From NCBI RefSeq assembly GCF_024171695.1, contig NZ_JAMTCF010000002.1, positions 496,001 to 560,000 on the forward strand: a stretch of 64,000 nt of DNA, given 5' to 3'. Each line of letters starts with the position of its first letter. Position 1 is the stretch's first letter. The notes beneath the pieces are model-generated. The model worked only from the letters and a program-made list of their open reading frames with translations, did not search any database and was not told where the DNA came from. This stretch comes from Actinosynnema pretiosum. Its GTDB lineage: Bacteria > Actinomycetota > Actinomycetes > Mycobacteriales > Pseudonocardiaceae. The position numbers and the translations under genes are program-made. Below are positions 43,901 through 52,120 of the stretch, piece by piece.

Positions 43901-45836
43901 CCAGCGGCCTGCCCGGCGCGTCGCCCTTCCAGAAGGGCATCCGCGCGGGCTGGCCGGGCGCGGGCACCACGACCACGCGGTCGTGCGTGATGTCCTCGAC
44001 CCGCCACGACGAGGTGCCCAGCAGGAACGTGTCGCCCACCCGCGACTCGTAGACCATCTCCTCGTCCAGCTCGCCCACCCGCGAGCCAGGCTTGGCCTCC
44101 GAGGCCGGGGTCATCACCGCGAACAGCCCCCGGTCCGGGATCGTGCCGCCGGAGGTCACCGCGAGCCGCTGCGCGCCCGGCCGCCCGCGCAGCTCCCCGG
44201 TGACCCGGTCCCAGGTGATCCTCGGCCGCAGCTCGCCGAACTCCTCGCTCGGGTACCGGCCCGCCAGCATGTCCAGCACCGCCAGCAGCGCCGACTCGGG
44301 CAACCCGGCGAACGGCGCCGCCCCGCGCACCACCCGCGCCAGGTCCTCCACCGACCACGGCTCCAGCGCGACCATCGCCACCACGTGCTGCGCCAGCACG
44401 TCGAGCGGGTTGCGCGGGTACCGCACCGCCTCGATCGCGCCGTCCCGCATCCGCTCGGCCACCACCGCGCAGGACACCAGGTCGCCCCGGAACTTCGGGA
44501 ACACCACCCCGCGCGACACCGCGCCCACCTGGTGCCCGGCCCGGCCGACCCGCTGCAACCCCGACGCGACCGTGGGCGGCGCCTCCACCTGCACCACCAG
44601 GTCCACCGCGCCCATGTCGATGCCCAGCTCCAGCGACGAGGTCGCCACCACGCACGGCAGCCGCCCCGACTTCAGCTCCTCCTCCACGGACGTGCGCTGC
44701 TCGCGCGACATCGACCCGTGGTGGGCGCGGGCGATCACCGGCCCCTCCTGGACCGTCACCCCCGACTGCCCGACCGCCGCTGCGGGGAACCGCGCCACCG
44801 CCGAGCCCGACCCGTCCGGACCCGCACCCCCGCCAAAGCCGTCCGCACCAAGGCCGTCCGCACCGGGACCACCCGCACCGGAACCGTCCATGCCGGCCCC
44901 ACCGCCCTCGGCCGCCTCGGCCGCCAGCTCGTTGAGCCGCGCCGTCAACCGCTCCGCCAACCTGCGCGAGTTCGCGAACACGATCGTCGACCGGTGCTCC
45001 CGCACCAGCTCCAGCACCCGCTGCTCCACCGACGGCCAGATCGACGTCCGCCGCTCACCGCCCGCCGCCGACCCGCTCACCTCGCCGGTCGGCTCCCCGA
45101 GCGCCGACATGTCCTCGACCGGGACCTCGACCCGCACCTCGATCGTCTTGGCCGACTCCGGCTGCACCACCCGCACCGGCCGCCCGCCCGCGAGGAACGC
45201 CGACACCTCCTCCACCGGCCGCACCGTCGCCGACAGCCCGATCCGCTGCGCGGGCCGCTCCAGCAGCCCGTCCAACCGCTCCAGCGACAGCGCCAGGTGC
45301 GCGCCGCGCTTCGTGCCCGCCACCGCGTGCACCTCGTCCAGGATCACCGTCCGCACCCCGCGCAACGAGTCCCGCGCGGCCGAGGTGAGCACCAGGAACA
45401 ACGACTCCGGCGTGGTGACCAGCACGTCCGGCGGCTTGCGCGCGAACGCCCTGCGCACGTCGGCGGGCGTGTCCCCGGTGCGCATCCCGACCTCGATGGC
45501 GGGCTCCGGCAACCCCAGCCTGCGCGAGGCCTGCCGGATGCCCGCGAGGGGCGCCCGCAGGTTGCGCTCCACGTCCACCGCCAGCGCCTTCAGCGGCGAC
45601 ACGTACAGCACCCGGCACCGCTCGCGCGGCTCCTCCGGCGGCGGTTCCTGGGCCAGCCGGTCCAGCGCCCAGAGGAACGCGGCCAGCGTCTTGCCGGACC
45701 CGGTCGGGGCGATGACCAGCGCGTTCTCCCCGGCGGCAGCGGCCTCCCACGCCCCGGCCTGCGCGGCCGTGGGCGCGGCGAAAGCACCGGCGAACCACTG
45801 CCTGGTCGCCGGTGAGAAAGCGGTCGTCACATCCAC
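40929..45836 (-). CDS. lhr: Large ATP-dependent helicase Lhr
   Basis: 1635 residues. The superfamily 2 core occupies the first ~850: Walker A APTGSGKTLAAFLWALDRL near residue 40, Walker B ILDEVHAVAG, SATVRPVEEV, and C-terminal helicase motifs including VATSSLELGIDMGAVDLV and LQRVGRAGHQ. The Lhr winged-helix/core module and a long C-terminal domain follow (RATPRGRYARMRATRP, ending KLAGVLQEAGFRATPKGLRLRA). Mycobacterial Lhr is an ssDNA-dependent 3'-5' translocase that unwinds RNA:DNA hybrids. Two low-complexity inserts stand out: a glycine-aspartate run near residue 320 and a repeated SAGFAG/SGPDWSG run near residue 1480. The GTG at 45836 may be leaderless (CAAGAT 6 bases upstream). Confidence 0.93.
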   Translation of the reverse strand: MDVTTAFSPATRQWFAGAFAAPTAAQAGAWEAAAAGENALVIAPTGSGKTLAAFLWALDRLAQEPPPEEPRERCRVLYVSPLKALAVDVERNLRAPLAGIRQASRRLGLPEPAIEVGMRTGDTPADVRRAFARKPPDVLVTTPESLFLVLTSAARDSLRGVRTVILDEVHAVAGTKRGAHLALSLERLDGLLERPAQRIGLSATVRPVEEVSAFLAGGRPVRVVQPESAKTIEVRVEVPVEDMSALGEPTGEVSGSAAGGERRTSIWPSVEQRVLELVREHRSTIVFANSRRLAERLTARLNELAAEAAEGGGAGMDGSGAGGPGADGLGADGFGGGAGPDGSGSAVARFPAAAVGQSGVTVQEGPVIARAHHGSMSREQRTSVEEELKSGRLPCVVATSSLELGIDMGAVDLVVQVEAPPTVASGLQRVGRAGHQVGAVSRGVVFPKFRGDLVSCAVVAERMRDGAIEAVRYPRNPLDVLAQHVVAMVALEPWSVEDLARVVRGAAPFAGLPESALLAVLDMLAGRYPSEEFGELRPRITWDRVTGELRGRPGAQRLAVTSGGTIPDRGLFAVMTPASEAKPGSRVGELDEEMVYESRVGDTFLLGTSSWRVEDITHDRVVVVPAPGQPARMPFWKGDAPGRPLELGRALGRFLREVSALPEPEAVGRAAAAGLDEWATANLLTYLKEQREATGHVPSDRAVLVERFRDELGDWRLVVHSPFGAQVNAPWALAIGARLRERRGVDAQVAHSDDGIVVRLPDAVDAEGGQAVAGAEDVLLDPDEVEQVVVAEVGGSALFAARFRECAARSLLLPRRDPRRRTPLWQQRQRAAQLLSVASKYESFPVVLEAMRECLQDVYDVPGLRELMADVRARRVRVVEVETPSPSPFARSLLFGYVGMFLYEADTPLAERRAAALSLDSALLAELLGSEAIRELLDPEVLEEVERALQRLAPDRHARDAEGAADLLRFLGDLSEEEAADRGVRPEWLAELVAARRAIRVRIAGHERVITIEDAGRVRDALGVALPVGVPEVFTEPVADPLGDLLGRYARTHGPFPAGQAAERFGLGVAVVTGVLERMAATGRLVRGELRPGGTHTEYCDAEVLRRLRRSSLARLRSEVEPVEPAALGRFLPGWHGVGRRVRGAPTADDVYAVVEQLAGAPLPASAVESLLLPARLPGYHPALLDELTAAGEVTWTGCGALAGGDGWVALAPTDVADLLLPDLVPESAPESPLHTAVVEALAGGALFFQQVVDRVALQGPTTDQEVVGALWDLVWAGLVTNDTLAPLRALVSGGGAHKPKRATPRGRYARMRATRPDMPSRTGPPTVAGRWSLAVVPSPDPTRRAHARAEAFLERHGVLTRGALDTERVTGGFSAVYRVLRAMEESGQVVRGYVVEGLGAAQFAARGAVDRLRALSAPPGRTESEWPEPGAPETGGPETGTSESGAPGSGAPGTDWSGPDWSGPEPNWSAGSARSAGSVGPAGSAGFAGSAGFAGSAGWGGPVRPGGSTRSGPTAVVLAAADPAQPYGAALSWPEQVGGGKHRPGRKAGALAVLVDGEAVLYVERGGKSLLSFTEEDEPLRAAAQGLSRAVRDGWLGQLSVQRADGEVALGSKLAGVLQEAGFRATPKGLRLRA

Positions 45837-46131
45837 GGGGCAATCTTGACCGACCGCACCGACAGAACCGGGGCGAAGATCGTTCCGAGGGCTTCCCGGG
45901 CCGGTTTCCCGCACTTTTCGGGGGTGTCCGCCAGTTGATCACCAGGGAGTCTCCGGAAGGTCATCTGACCTGCGCCGGAACCGCCCCCGCCGACACCGCG
46001 CGACCCGCCGTGGGTAAAGATGAGCCTCACTCGGCGGAGTGAATCTCACCTCGTCGCACATCTTCCCGAGACGCCACCGGCGCCCAACGCGGTGTGGGAC
46101 GATCACGCCGCTTGCGGACGGAGAGGTGAAC

Positions 46132-48105
46132 ATGCGCGTCCTGTCGGTCGACCTGGGGACTTCCAACACCGTCGCGGTACTGGCCGCGCACGGCAGGCCA
46201 CCGAGGGTGGTCGAGGTGGACGGCTCCGCGACCATGCCCTCCGCCATCTACTGCGAGGAGGGCGGCTCGCTGGTCGTCGGCCGCGACGCCGAGCGCAGGG
46301 CCCGCCTCGACCCGTCCCGCTTCGAGCCCAACCCCAAGCGCCGCGTCGACGAGGGCGCGCTGCTGCTCGGCGACGACGTCGTGCCGGTCACCGACGCCCT
46401 CGCCGCCGTGCTGCGCCGCGTGCTGGAGGAGACCAACCGCCAGCTGGGCGGCGAGAAGATCGACGAGATCCGGCTCACCCACCCCGCCGAGTGGGGCGCG
46501 ACCAGGCGCAACGTGCTGCTGTCCAGCGCCAGGCTCGCGGGCGCGGACTGCGAGATCCTGCTGTTCCCCGAGCCGGTCGCCGCCGCCTCGCACTACGCCT
46601 CGCTGTCCGTCGGCCAGGCCCTGGCCGTCTACGACCTCGGCGCGGGCACCTTCGACGTGGCGATCGTCGGCGCGACCCGCGACGGGTTCACCGTCCTCGC
46701 CTCCGACGGCCTGCCCGACCTGGGCGGGCTCGACGTGGACCAGGCGCTGCTGGAGCACGTCGGCCGCCAGGTCGCGCACCGCGACCCGGCCCGCTGGCAG
46801 CGGCTGCTGCGCCCGGAGAGCACCGGCGACCGGCGGGCCAGGCGCGCGCTCCAGGAGGACGTGCGGGCGGCCAAGGAGTCGCTGTCGCGGCACCCGCACA
46901 CCGAGGTCCCGATGCCGGAGCCGTTCGAGGACGTGCTGGTCACCCGCGCGGACCTGGAGGCGCTGGTCAGGCCGAGCATGCTGCGCAGCGTCGAGCTGCT
47001 GGCCTCCACGATCGGCTCCACCGGCATGACGCCCGGCCAGCTCGCGGGCATCTACCTGGTCGGCGGCTCCAGCCGCATCCCGCTCGTGGCGAACATGATC
47101 TCCGAGAAGGTCGGCGTCGTCCCGACCAGCCTGGACCAGCCGGAGACGGCCGTCGCGCTCGGCGCGCACCACGTGCCCAGGGACGGGGTCGCGACCAGGC
47201 CCGACCCGCAGCCCCAGCCGACCGGCGACTCGCCATCGGCCACCACCGCCTACCTGCCGCCGATGGTCCACGGGCAGGGCACGCCCGCGCAGGGGACCCC
47301 GGCGTCGAACCCGATCGCGCAGACCCCCGCGAGCAGCGGTCCGCACCAGGTCAACCCGGTGATCAGCGGGGCGCACCAGGTCGGTCCGAGCACCGGCGGG
47401 CACCCGGTGAACCCGGCGGCCAGCGGCCCGTACCCGGTGAACCCGGCGATCAGCGGCCAGCACCCCAACCCGTCGGTGACCGCCCCGTACGGCCCGCAGC
47501 AGTTCAACTTCCCCACCCTCGCGCCGCGCCAGCCGGAGCAGAGGAAGGCGGGCAACCGGAACAAGGTGCTCCTGTCGGTCGGCGGCGCGCTGGCCGCGGT
47601 GCTGCTGGTCGTGGGCGGCGTGGTCGCGTTCTCCGGGTCGGGCGTGCCGACCGCCGAGGAGTGCAAGAGCGACACCGCCAAGGACGACAAGGGCTTCACC
47701 ACCTGCCTGCGCCACCTCGCGGGCGCGGTCGCCGACACCGCCGAGTGCAAGGCGGGCGGCACGGCGGGCGTGTCCGGCGCGATCACGGTCAAGGGCTCGG
47801 TCGTCAGCTGCGCCTTCAAGGACGACTACTCGGTGCAGTACGTGCTCACCGAGACGATCACCGGGGCCGAGCGGGACGCGGGCGCGGTCGTCGCCTCGCT
47901 GAAGTCCGACGTGGTCAAGGCGCGCTGGGGCGGCAACGGTCTGCAGGGCACCTACCAGGCCTCGGCCGACGGCGGGCTCGGGCTGCTGACCTTCGTCGCC
48001 GAGGGCAGGCCGCTGCTCGGGATCGTCACCAAGAGCGGCAGCGCGGACCTGACGGCGGACGCGCTGGCCGACTTCTTCGAGAAGAACGTCCAGCCGGGGA
48101 CCTGA
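46132..48105 (+). CDS. Hsp70-like ATPase with membrane anchor and extracytoplasmic domain
   Basis: 657 residues. Residues ~1-350 are an actin/Hsp70 ATPase: LSVDLGTSNTVAVL, THPAEWGATRRNVLL, VYDLGAGTFDVAIVG and IYLVGGSSRIPLVANMI. The substrate-binding domain of DnaK is absent. Instead comes a ~110-residue Pro/Gly linker with repeated VNPxxSGxH units, a transmembrane helix near residues 476-500 (VLLSVGGALAAVLLVVGGVVAF), and an extracytoplasmic C-terminal domain of ~150 residues with four cysteines likely in disulfides. The plan suggests signalling or transport coupled to ATP rather than folding. GAGAGG lies just before the ATG. Lhr is divergent, 295 bp away. Confidence 0.8.
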   Translation: MRVLSVDLGTSNTVAVLAAHGRPPRVVEVDGSATMPSAIYCEEGGSLVVGRDAERRARLDPSRFEPNPKRRVDEGALLLGDDVVPVTDALAAVLRRVLEETNRQLGGEKIDEIRLTHPAEWGATRRNVLLSSARLAGADCEILLFPEPVAAASHYASLSVGQALAVYDLGAGTFDVAIVGATRDGFTVLASDGLPDLGGLDVDQALLEHVGRQVAHRDPARWQRLLRPESTGDRRARRALQEDVRAAKESLSRHPHTEVPMPEPFEDVLVTRADLEALVRPSMLRSVELLASTIGSTGMTPGQLAGIYLVGGSSRIPLVANMISEKVGVVPTSLDQPETAVALGAHHVPRDGVATRPDPQPQPTGDSPSATTAYLPPMVHGQGTPAQGTPASNPIAQTPASSGPHQVNPVISGAHQVGPSTGGHPVNPAASGPYPVNPAISGQHPNPSVTAPYGPQQFNFPTLAPRQPEQRKAGNRNKVLLSVGGALAAVLLVVGGVVAFSGSGVPTAEECKSDTAKDDKGFTTCLRHLAGAVADTAECKAGGTAGVSGAITVKGSVVSCAFKDDYSVQYVLTETITGAERDAGAVVASLKSDVVKARWGGNGLQGTYQASADGGLGLLTFVAEGRPLLGIVTKSGSADLTADALADFFEKNVQPGT

Positions 48106-48156
48106 CCCCCGTCCGGTCGCTACCGCGCGCGCCCGCGTGACCGGACGATCGACCGC

Positions 48157-49365
48157 GTGGTCATCGCAGCGGAACCGGTCCAGCGGCGGGTGCTCAAGGT
48201 GCTGGCGGTCAGCCAGGTGCTGGGGTCCTCCGGGATCGCCACCGGGTTGGCGCTGAGCGCGCTCGTCGCCGTGTCGCTCTCGGGCGTGGAGGCGGTGGGC
48301 GGGTTCGCGCAGACCTGCGCGGTGGTGGGAGCCGCGCTGTCCGCGCTGCCCGCCGCCCGACTCGCCCAGCGCGCGGGACGGCGGCCCGTGCTGGTGCTCT
48401 GCTACGGCGTGGGCGCGGTGGGGGCGCTGCTCGCCGCCGTGGCCGTGGTGCTGGGGTCCTGGCAGTTGTTGCTGCCGTCGTTGGTGCTGTTCGGTGCCGC
48501 GGGCAGCGCGAACCTGGCCGCCCGGTACGCGGGCGCCGACCTGGCCGCGCCGCACGAGCGCGCCCGGTCGCTGGCGCTGGTGGTGTGGGCGGCGACGGTC
48601 GGCGCGGTGGCGGGGCCGAACCTGGCCGCGCCCGCCGGTCAGGCCGTCGCCGGGCTCGGGCTGCCCGAGGGGAGCGGGGCCTACCTGGTGTCGGCGCTGC
48701 TGTTCGGGGCCGCCGCGCTGGTCGTGCTGCGGTTCCTGCGGCCGGACCCGCTGCTGCTGGCGCGGGGGAGCGCCGCCGAACCCGTCGTCGTCGGGCCGCG
48801 CGGCCGGGTGTGGCCGTCGTTGCCCGCCTCGGGGCGGGTGGCGGTGGTCGGGATCGCGGTCAGCCACGGGGTGATGGTCGGGCTGATGGCGATGGCGCCG
48901 GTCCACGTGGGGCACGCGGGCGGGTCGTTGTCGCTGGTCGGGGTGCTGGTGAGCCTGCACGTCGCGGCCATGTACGGGCTCAGCCCGCTGGTGGGCTGGC
49001 TGGTCGACCGGTGGGGCGGCGGGGCGGTGCAGGCGCTCGGGGCGGCGCTGCTGGTGGCCGCCGCCGCGCTCGTGGGCAGTTCGGCGGGGGACGATCCGGT
49101 GCGGCTGGGGATCGGGCTGGTGCTGCTCGGGCTCGGCTGGTCGTGCGGGGTGATCGCGGGGTCCGCGCTGCTCACCGAGGTCGTGGCCGGGGCCCGGCGG
49201 ACGGCCGCTCAGGGCCTGTCCGACCTGTGCATGAACTGCGCGGGCGCGCTGGGCGGGGTGCTGGCCGGGCTGGTGGTGACCGCCTGGTCCTACGCCGCGC
49301 TGGGGCTGCTGGCCGGGTTCGTGGTGCTCCCGGTGCTGGTGGTGGCGGTGCTGCGGGTGCGGTGA
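48157..49365 (+). CDS. MFS transporter
   Basis: 402 residues with about 12 hydrophobic segments. The cytoplasmic loop after helix 2 reads ARLAQRAGRRPVLVLCYGVGA, a variant of the MFS loop 2-3 signature, and the matching loop in the second half is VGWLVDRWGGGAVQALGAALL. The substrate cannot be predicted; the shape resembles proton-driven drug or metabolite exporters. The GTG start begins a Val-Ile-Ala-rich cytoplasmic tail. It lies 51 bp after the Hsp70-like gene on the same strand, so co-transcription is possible. Confidence 0.85.
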   Translation: MVIAAEPVQRRVLKVLAVSQVLGSSGIATGLALSALVAVSLSGVEAVGGFAQTCAVVGAALSALPAARLAQRAGRRPVLVLCYGVGAVGALLAAVAVVLGSWQLLLPSLVLFGAAGSANLAARYAGADLAAPHERARSLALVVWAATVGAVAGPNLAAPAGQAVAGLGLPEGSGAYLVSALLFGAAALVVLRFLRPDPLLLARGSAAEPVVVGPRGRVWPSLPASGRVAVVGIAVSHGVMVGLMAMAPVHVGHAGGSLSLVGVLVSLHVAAMYGLSPLVGWLVDRWGGGAVQALGAALLVAAAALVGSSAGDDPVRLGIGLVLLGLGWSCGVIAGSALLTEVVAGARRTAAQGLSDLCMNCAGALGGVLAGLVVTAWSYAALGLLAGFVVLPVLVVAVLRVR

Positions 49366-49375
49366 GGGGGCCGGT

Positions 49376-49522
49376 TCAGCGCTTGCGGTTCATCCAGAGG
49401 TGCCGGGCGCCGACGACGATCGCCGCCAGCAGGCCCGCGATCACGGCGATCGTGCCGATCGGGGAGGACAGGCCGGTCGGGTCGCTCTGGAGGAGGATCA
49501 CGCCGTCCAGGTTAACCGCCAC
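49376..49522 (-). CDS. Small single-pass membrane protein, 48 residues
   Basis: A short frame from GTG 49522 to TGA at 49376-49378. The protein has a polar N-terminus (AVNLDGVILLQSDPTGLSS), one clear transmembrane helix (PIGTIAVIAGLLAAIVVGA) and a basic tail (RHLWMNRKR), which by the positive-inside rule puts the C-terminus in the cytoplasm. No family is recognised. Third-position GC is high and the residue pattern is unlike a chance frame. No ribosome-binding site is evident, which lowers confidence. It is convergent with the MFS gene. Confidence 0.45.
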   Translation of the reverse strand: MAVNLDGVILLQSDPTGLSSPIGTIAVIAGLLAAIVVGARHLWMNRKR

Positions 49523-49652
49523 CGGCGCTCGGGGCGGGGGTCGCGCCGCCGACCCACGACCGTTACCGGCCTCCCGATCCAGTGATTCCAGGCGCCCTCG
49601 CCAGGGTGACGAGGGCCTCGGCTGCGGTGTCCGGGTCCCCGTTCCTGCGCGC

Positions 49653-49658
49653 TAGCCT
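49653..49658 (+). promoter_or_regulatory. -10 element of the DUF3046 gene
   Basis: TAGCCT, 7 bases before the ATG at 49666; leaderless arrangement. Confidence 0.45.
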
Positions 49659-49665
49659 GGCAGCG

Positions 49666-49860
49666 ATGCGCAACACGGTGTTCCGGAAGCTGATGGCGGA
49701 CGAGTTCGGGCAGGTCAGGTCGGAGGTGCTGGCCAGCGAGCACGTGCTGTCCGCGCTCGGCGGGCGCACGCCCGACCAGGCGTTGGACGTGGGGCTGCCC
49801 GCGAAGGAGATCTGGCTGGCGGTGTGCGACGCGTTCGACGTCCCGGAGCACCGCCGCTGA
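49666..49860 (+). CDS. DUF3046 protein upstream of recA
   Basis: 64 residues. The start MRNTVFRKLMADEFG and the ending LPAKEIWLAVCDAFDVPEHRR match DUF3046, a small actinobacterial family nearly always encoded just upstream of recA (Rv2738c in M. tuberculosis). Its function is unknown. The LexA box of recA lies 24 bp after its stop codon, so it is outside the SOS transcript unless there is read-through. Confidence 0.85.
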   Translation: MRNTVFRKLMADEFGQVRSEVLASEHVLSALGGRTPDQALDVGLPAKEIWLAVCDAFDVPEHRR

Positions 49861-49884
49861 ACACCGGGCGTGGCGGCGACGCGG

Positions 49885-49907
49885 TCGAACACCTGTTCGG
49901 CTACACT
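49885..49907 (+). promoter_or_regulatory. LexA box and -10 element of the SOS promoter of recA
   Basis: TCGAACACCTGTTCGG (49885-49900) matches the actinobacterial LexA box in 15 of 16 palindrome positions. TACACT (49902-49907) follows at once, so LexA would occlude RNA polymerase. The expected leader is about 120 nt. Confidence 0.85.
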
Positions 49908-49963
49908 CGCCAACCACAACCGGGTGATCCCAAACCCGCAGGTCACCGGGCCGCCGTCGGAAA

Positions 49964-49986
49964 TTGTCGTACCCCGCCCGTACCGT
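49964..49986 (+). promoter_or_regulatory. Second recA promoter candidate, PafBC-like spacing
   Basis: TTGTCG (49964-49969), 11 bases, TACCGT (49981-49986). The LexA-independent recA promoter of mycobacteria has TTGTCA and TAGTGT with the same 11-base spacing. The internal GTGG/TGTC part of that motif is not preserved here. The leader would be about 43 nt. Confidence 0.35.
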
Positions 49987-50035
49987 CGGCCCCGACAACG
50001 ACGAGCGACCCAAGACAAACCGAGGTGGACTCCAG

Positions 50036-51079
50036 ATGGCACCCCAGGCACCCGACCGGGACAAGGCACTCGAACTCGCCCTGGCCCAGATCGACAAGCA
50101 GTTCGGCAAGGGCTCGGTCATGCGGCTGGGCGAGGACGGCCGCGCGCCGATCGAGGTGATCCCGACGGGCGCGATCGCGCTCGACGTGGCGCTCGGCATC
50201 GGCGGCCTGCCCCGAGGCCGGGTGGTCGAGATCTACGGTCCGGAATCCTCCGGTAAGACCACCGTGGCGCTGCACGCGGTCGCCAACGCCCAGCGCAACG
50301 GCGGCATCGCGGCGTTCATCGACGCCGAGCACGCGCTCGACCCCGACTACGCGCGCAAGCTGGGCGTCGACACCGACGCGCTGCTGGTGTCCCAGCCGGA
50401 CACCGGTGAGCAGGCGCTGGAGATCGCGGACATGCTGGTGCGCTCCGGCGCGCTGGACATCCTGGTCATCGACTCGGTGGCGGCGCTGGTGCCCCGCGCC
50501 GAGATCGAGGGCGAGATGGGCGACAACCACGTCGGCCTCCAGGCCCGCCTGATGAGCCAGGCGCTGCGCAAGATCACCGGCGCCCTGAACTCCTCCGGCA
50601 CCACGGCGATCTTCATCAACCAGCTGCGCGAGAAGATCGGCGTCATGTTCGGCTCGCCCGAGACCACGACCGGTGGCAAGGCGCTGAAGTTCTACGCGTC
50701 GGTGCGGCTCGACGTGCGGCGCATCGAGACCCTGAAGGACGGCGGCGAGCCCGTCGGCAACCGGACCAGGGTCAAGGTCGTGAAGAACAAGGTGGCCCCG
50801 CCGTTCAAGCAGGCCGAGTTCGACATCCTCTACGGCCAGGGCATCAGCCGCGAGGGCTCGCTCATCGACATGGGCGTCGACCAGGGCATCCTGCGCAAGT
50901 CCGGCGCCTGGTACACGTACGAGGGCGACCAGCTCGGCCAGGGCAAGGAAAACGCCCGGAAGTTCCTGCGGGAGAACCCGGACGTGGCCAACGAGATCGA
51001 GAAGCGCATCAAGGAGAAGCTCGGCATCGGCGCGACCCTGGAGGCCGACGACACCGCGCCCGCGCCGGTCGACTTCTGA
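50036..51079 (+). CDS. recA: Recombinase A
   Basis: 347 residues, the usual length, without the intein found in M. tuberculosis RecA. Walker A is GPESSGKTT at residues 68-76, Walker [13 protein letters not shown]-binding loops around [17 protein letters not shown] and the [20 protein letters not shown] segment. It forms the ATP-driven filament for strand exchange and triggers LexA self-cleavage. The ATG has GAGGTGG about 9 bases upstream. recX follows after 5 bp. Confidence 0.98.
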   Translation: MAPQAPDRDKALELALAQIDKQFGKGSVMRLGEDGRAPIEVIPTGAIALDVALGIGGLPRGRVVEIYGPESSGKTTVALHAVANAQRNGGIAAFIDAEHALDPDYARKLGVDTDALLVSQPDTGEQALEIADMLVRSGALDILVIDSVAALVPRAEIEGEMGDNHVGLQARLMSQALRKITGALNSSGTTAIFINQLREKIGVMFGSPETTTGGKALKFYASVRLDVRRIETLKDGGEPVGNRTRVKVVKNKVAPPFKQAEFDILYGQGISREGSLIDMGVDQGILRKSGAWYTYEGDQLGQGKENARKFLRENPDVANEIEKRIKEKLGIGATLEADDTAPAPVDF

Positions 51080-51084
51080 TCGCT

Positions 51085-51687
51085 GTGCGGGGTGGACGAG
51101 GCGGGAGGGGCTCGGGGCGGCGCGGTCGCGAGCCCGAGCTCACCGCTGACGGAGAGCCGGTCGACGAGGTGCCCGTCGACCCGGTGAAGGAGCAGCGCAG
51201 GGCGACGGACATCTGCTACGCGCTGCTCACCGCACGCGCCCGGACCAGGGTCGAGCTCCGGGATGCCCTGCTGCGCAAGGGCATCCCGGAGGAGATCGCC
51301 GAGACGGTCCTGGGCAAGTTCGACCGCGCTGGGCTGATCGACGACGCGGCGTTCGCCGAGGTGTGGGTGCGGACGAGGCACACGCACCAGGGGCTCGGAC
51401 GGCGGGCGCTGGCGCGCGAGCTGCGCACGAAGGGCGTGCCGGACGAGGTCGCCGCCGAGGCGGTGGCCGCTGTCGACGACGAGGCGGAGCGGGAACGGGC
51501 GCGGGAGCTGGTGCGCAAGAAGCTGCGCACCCTGGCGAACGTGGACGACACCACCAGGATTCGGCGGTTGGTGGGGGCGTTGGCGCGCAAGGGGTACGCG
51601 GAGGGGATGGCGTACGGGGTGGTGAAGGAGGAGTTGAAGGCCTACGGGGAGGAGACCGAGCTCCTCGACGACCACCTGCGGGGGTAG
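51085..51687 (+). CDS. recX: RecA regulatory protein RecX
   Basis: 200 residues. After a ~40-residue basic, glycine/arginine-rich N-terminus come the three-helix RecX repeats: ATDICYALLTARARTRVELRD, LIDDAAFAEVWVRTRHTHQGLG, LARELRTKGVPDEVAAEAV and a final RIRRLVGALARKGYAEGMAYGVVKEEL. RecX binds in the groove of RecA filaments and limits their growth. Starting at GTG 5 bp after recA, it will be induced with recA in the SOS response. Confidence 0.92.
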   Translation: MRGGRGGRGSGRRGREPELTADGEPVDEVPVDPVKEQRRATDICYALLTARARTRVELRDALLRKGIPEEIAETVLGKFDRAGLIDDAAFAEVWVRTRHTHQGLGRRALARELRTKGVPDEVAAEAVAAVDDEAERERARELVRKKLRTLANVDDTTRIRRLVGALARKGYAEGMAYGVVKEELKAYGEETELLDDHLRG

Positions 51688-52120
51688 CGGCTGCCGTGCG
51701 GGTCGGGTGACGGGCTGCGGTGCGGGCTGGGTAACGGGCTGCGGTGCGGGTGGTGACTGCCGCCTGGGTGGGGCCGTCTGCGCTGGGCGGGACCACCGGT
51801 GCGGGAGTGTGCGGCTGCGCGGGTTCCGGGCAGGTCTGGTGCTCCGGACAGGTCTGGTTTCTGGCGGGGCGCGGTGAAGGCCCGTGGTTGAGGAACCCGC
51901 TGGGCCGGAGCCTGCCGTGCGCGGGGTGATCAGGAGGAGCTGATCAGCCTGGCGTGCTGGGACGGTGTGCCGGGTGCCGGGTGCCGGGTGCCGGGTGCCG
52001 GGTGCCGGGTGCTGGTGAGCCGGTGTGCGGGTGTCCGTGAGGCCGGGGCAGTGACTGCGGGCCTAGCTCGTGAGCCGGAGCAGTGTGCCCGCAGCGGGCG
52101 CCCGTGGTGGCGCCGGGTCG
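51688..52120. repeat. Intergenic region with 7-bp tandem repeat
   Basis: At 51967-52015 there are six exact GTGCCGG units and one GTGCTGG. Earlier, at about 51700-51745, two copies of a GGGCTGCGGTGCGGG block occur. No gene is supported in this 430-bp gap between the convergent recX and YqeB-family genes. Confidence 0.7.
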
